From Paraburkholderia kururiensis JCM 10599 = LMG 19447 (GTDB lineage Bacteria > Pseudomonadota > Gammaproteobacteria > Burkholderiales > Burkholderiaceae): a stretch of DNA of 64,000 bases. The notes under the pieces were generated by a model that saw only the letters and a program-made list of their open reading frames with translations, did not search any database and had not been told where the DNA came from. The stretch covers positions 62,001 through 126,000 of the forward strand of contig NZ_RJZE01000011.1 of NCBI RefSeq assembly GCF_003986935.1, read 5' to 3'. A program made the position numbers and the translations under genes. Shown piece by piece: positions 63,901-64,000 of the stretch; position 1 is the first letter of the stretch, and each line of letters opens with the position of its first letter.

Positions 63901-64000
63901 CCGCTGCCCGGCGATGAACTCCGCTGCATCTTCGTCGGGAATGTAGGCGGCGTAATTGAGCGTCTGAAAACCGGGGTAGCGGTCCGGCAAATTCAGGCCG
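60919..64000 (-). CDS. CHASE-PAS-GAF-GGDEF-EAL signalling protein (5' end outside window)
   Basis: The visible part (over 1000 residues, frame open to the window edge) has an extracellular CHASE domain (FQTLNYAAYIPDE and on), a membrane helix at about 251-274 of the fragment, a PAS-like region (300-410), a GAF-like region (415-570), GGDEF (GGDEF at 660-664) and EAL (VEALVRW, then DDFGTGYSSLAYL). The metal and general-base residues of both catalytic domains look intact. The RxxD inhibitory site before GGDEF is not present (APGD, one residue short). It would make or degrade cyclic-di-GMP in response to an external ligand. Confidence 0.9.
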   Translation of the reverse strand, partial: GLNLPDRYPGFQTLNYAAYIPDEDAAEFIAGQRIDPMLRAAHMDFAIRPPGRRPAYFVLTYVEPLQANLPSVGLDLGVEPGRLAALARGRDTGEPVSSGRLIFAQSTHPHIGIALRLPVYRRGMPHDTVPERRRAYIGSVGAGIRLNDLMAGLLAANTSAAIRLRIYEAGQLDEPAVLPSSATLLFDSANAGARGETSVGASAATVSATNPIEGVNPDAIDHEWTTSVVQPFGGRRWLLVVTADPVALAGTQWMLPRFAALAGVVISLLLAGLAYSLATSRVRAVRLAERITGTLRESEMARAEAQRIAHLGDWRVDTDGAAVHLSTEMARLIGWRGGSAGVDDLLAAIDPHDRAALVVHARKTLRTGEPFELECRYRSVRGRRGWLQLIGRPCGVQERRALRGTALEITPRKLAERARQLEHAISLMLATAASEAVIIQQIVDTLAEGMEWDAAAFWPDTSGQTHALSVALHVREAQAGQWLLSRPAGLRWQSAWEGGQPCWRSGRKALSRLPHAAWLAAGGMTTVFAFGIRAGTTMLGVAEFYARERRPAESNALTMAASVVIQTSHFLQRRQAEDTLRFLATHDVLTGLPNRLMFRERLEEVLARARHDGTAFHVLFIDLDEFKDVNDLLGHNAGDLLLRAVAERLRGQVAAPGDIARLGGDEFVMLVEEPPGTPFDIRCTVDAIHATLERPFAVSGRQLAVTASIGIASYPGDGDDVQTLLKHADIAMYGAKEQGRNTWQLYARQMSTSLQQRIEMESHLRRAVENGELVLYYQPRISLRTNRCTGVEALVRWRHPTLGLVAPMAFIPLAEQTGAIVQIGAWVLREACRQNATWLASGLAPVRVAVNLSARQFADKELHREIMAALSDAQLPGEMLELELTESMVMRHAEQAAAWLSNLKRTGVRLSIDDFGTGYSSLAYLNRFPIDTVKIDRSFIHDIPASRSDAQITSAVIALGHGLGLEVVAEGVETEAHVEFLRKEGCDEVQGYFYSRPIPASEMTLFLKRWQDRDRAEVRPLQSRRA

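Overview
The window is GC-rich, densely coded DNA from a betaproteobacterium, most likely Burkholderiaceae of the Paraburkholderia/Caballeronia/Burkholderia type. The evidence is the flhDC pair, a Burkholderia-style trimeric porin, BetI/BetB/BetA, GbcAB, DgcAB, two GlxA-type AraC regulators and an orphan VgrG locus. I found no tRNA, rRNA, CRISPR array or insertion sequence. The assignment rests on gene content and protein sequence, not on a database search.

Most of positions 1381-46241 is one large catabolic region for quaternary amines. Carnitine: a leftward operon (caiX, cdhC, cdhA, cdhB and an esterase, 5923 to 1381) under the divergent regulator cdhR turns carnitine into glycine betaine. 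Choline sulfate and choline: betC and choX with a divergent LysR gene, and betI-betB-betA further right, give glycine betaine. Glycine betaine: a leftward run of ten genes (glyA, dipeptidase, V4R protein, dgcA, dgcB, etfA, etfB, gbcA, gbcB, betaine-binding protein; 28580 to 15833) removes methyl groups and feeds glycine to serine. It ends at a clear hairpin terminator. gbdR is divergent from it behind a sigma-54-type promoter. purU and fdhA handle the one-carbon and formaldehyde products. Sarcosine oxidase and the ABC permease/ATPase partners of the three binding proteins are not in the window.

Between these blocks lie a LysR-nitrilase pair and a porin (7428-10652). The porin promoter carries the same long sequence array as the caiX promoter. 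An oxygen-independent module sits at 30166-35575: ubiT-ubiV-ubiU for ubiquinone hydroxylation without O2, divergent from nrdJ, a B12-dependent ribonucleotide reductase. An accessory type VI secretion island with lower GC and different codon use follows (35644-40542): vgrG, a putative membrane-acting effector and a polytopic membrane protein that is a candidate immunity protein.

The right third (46448-64000) is mixed: an MFS transporter, a zinc-ribbon/TPR-like membrane protein, a YceH-family protein, an AtoE-type fatty acid transporter, small secreted proteins (CHRD, beta-sandwich-like, glycine-zipper lipoprotein), cytochrome b561, a ProQ/FinO RNA-binding protein, a convergent GH35/GH36-like glycosidase pair, a small protein with five cysteine-containing C-terminal repeats, and a CHASE-PAS-GAF-GGDEF-EAL protein cut by the window edge. 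The left edge cuts flhC. Many intergenic gaps hold unrelated 10-15 bp tandem repeats.
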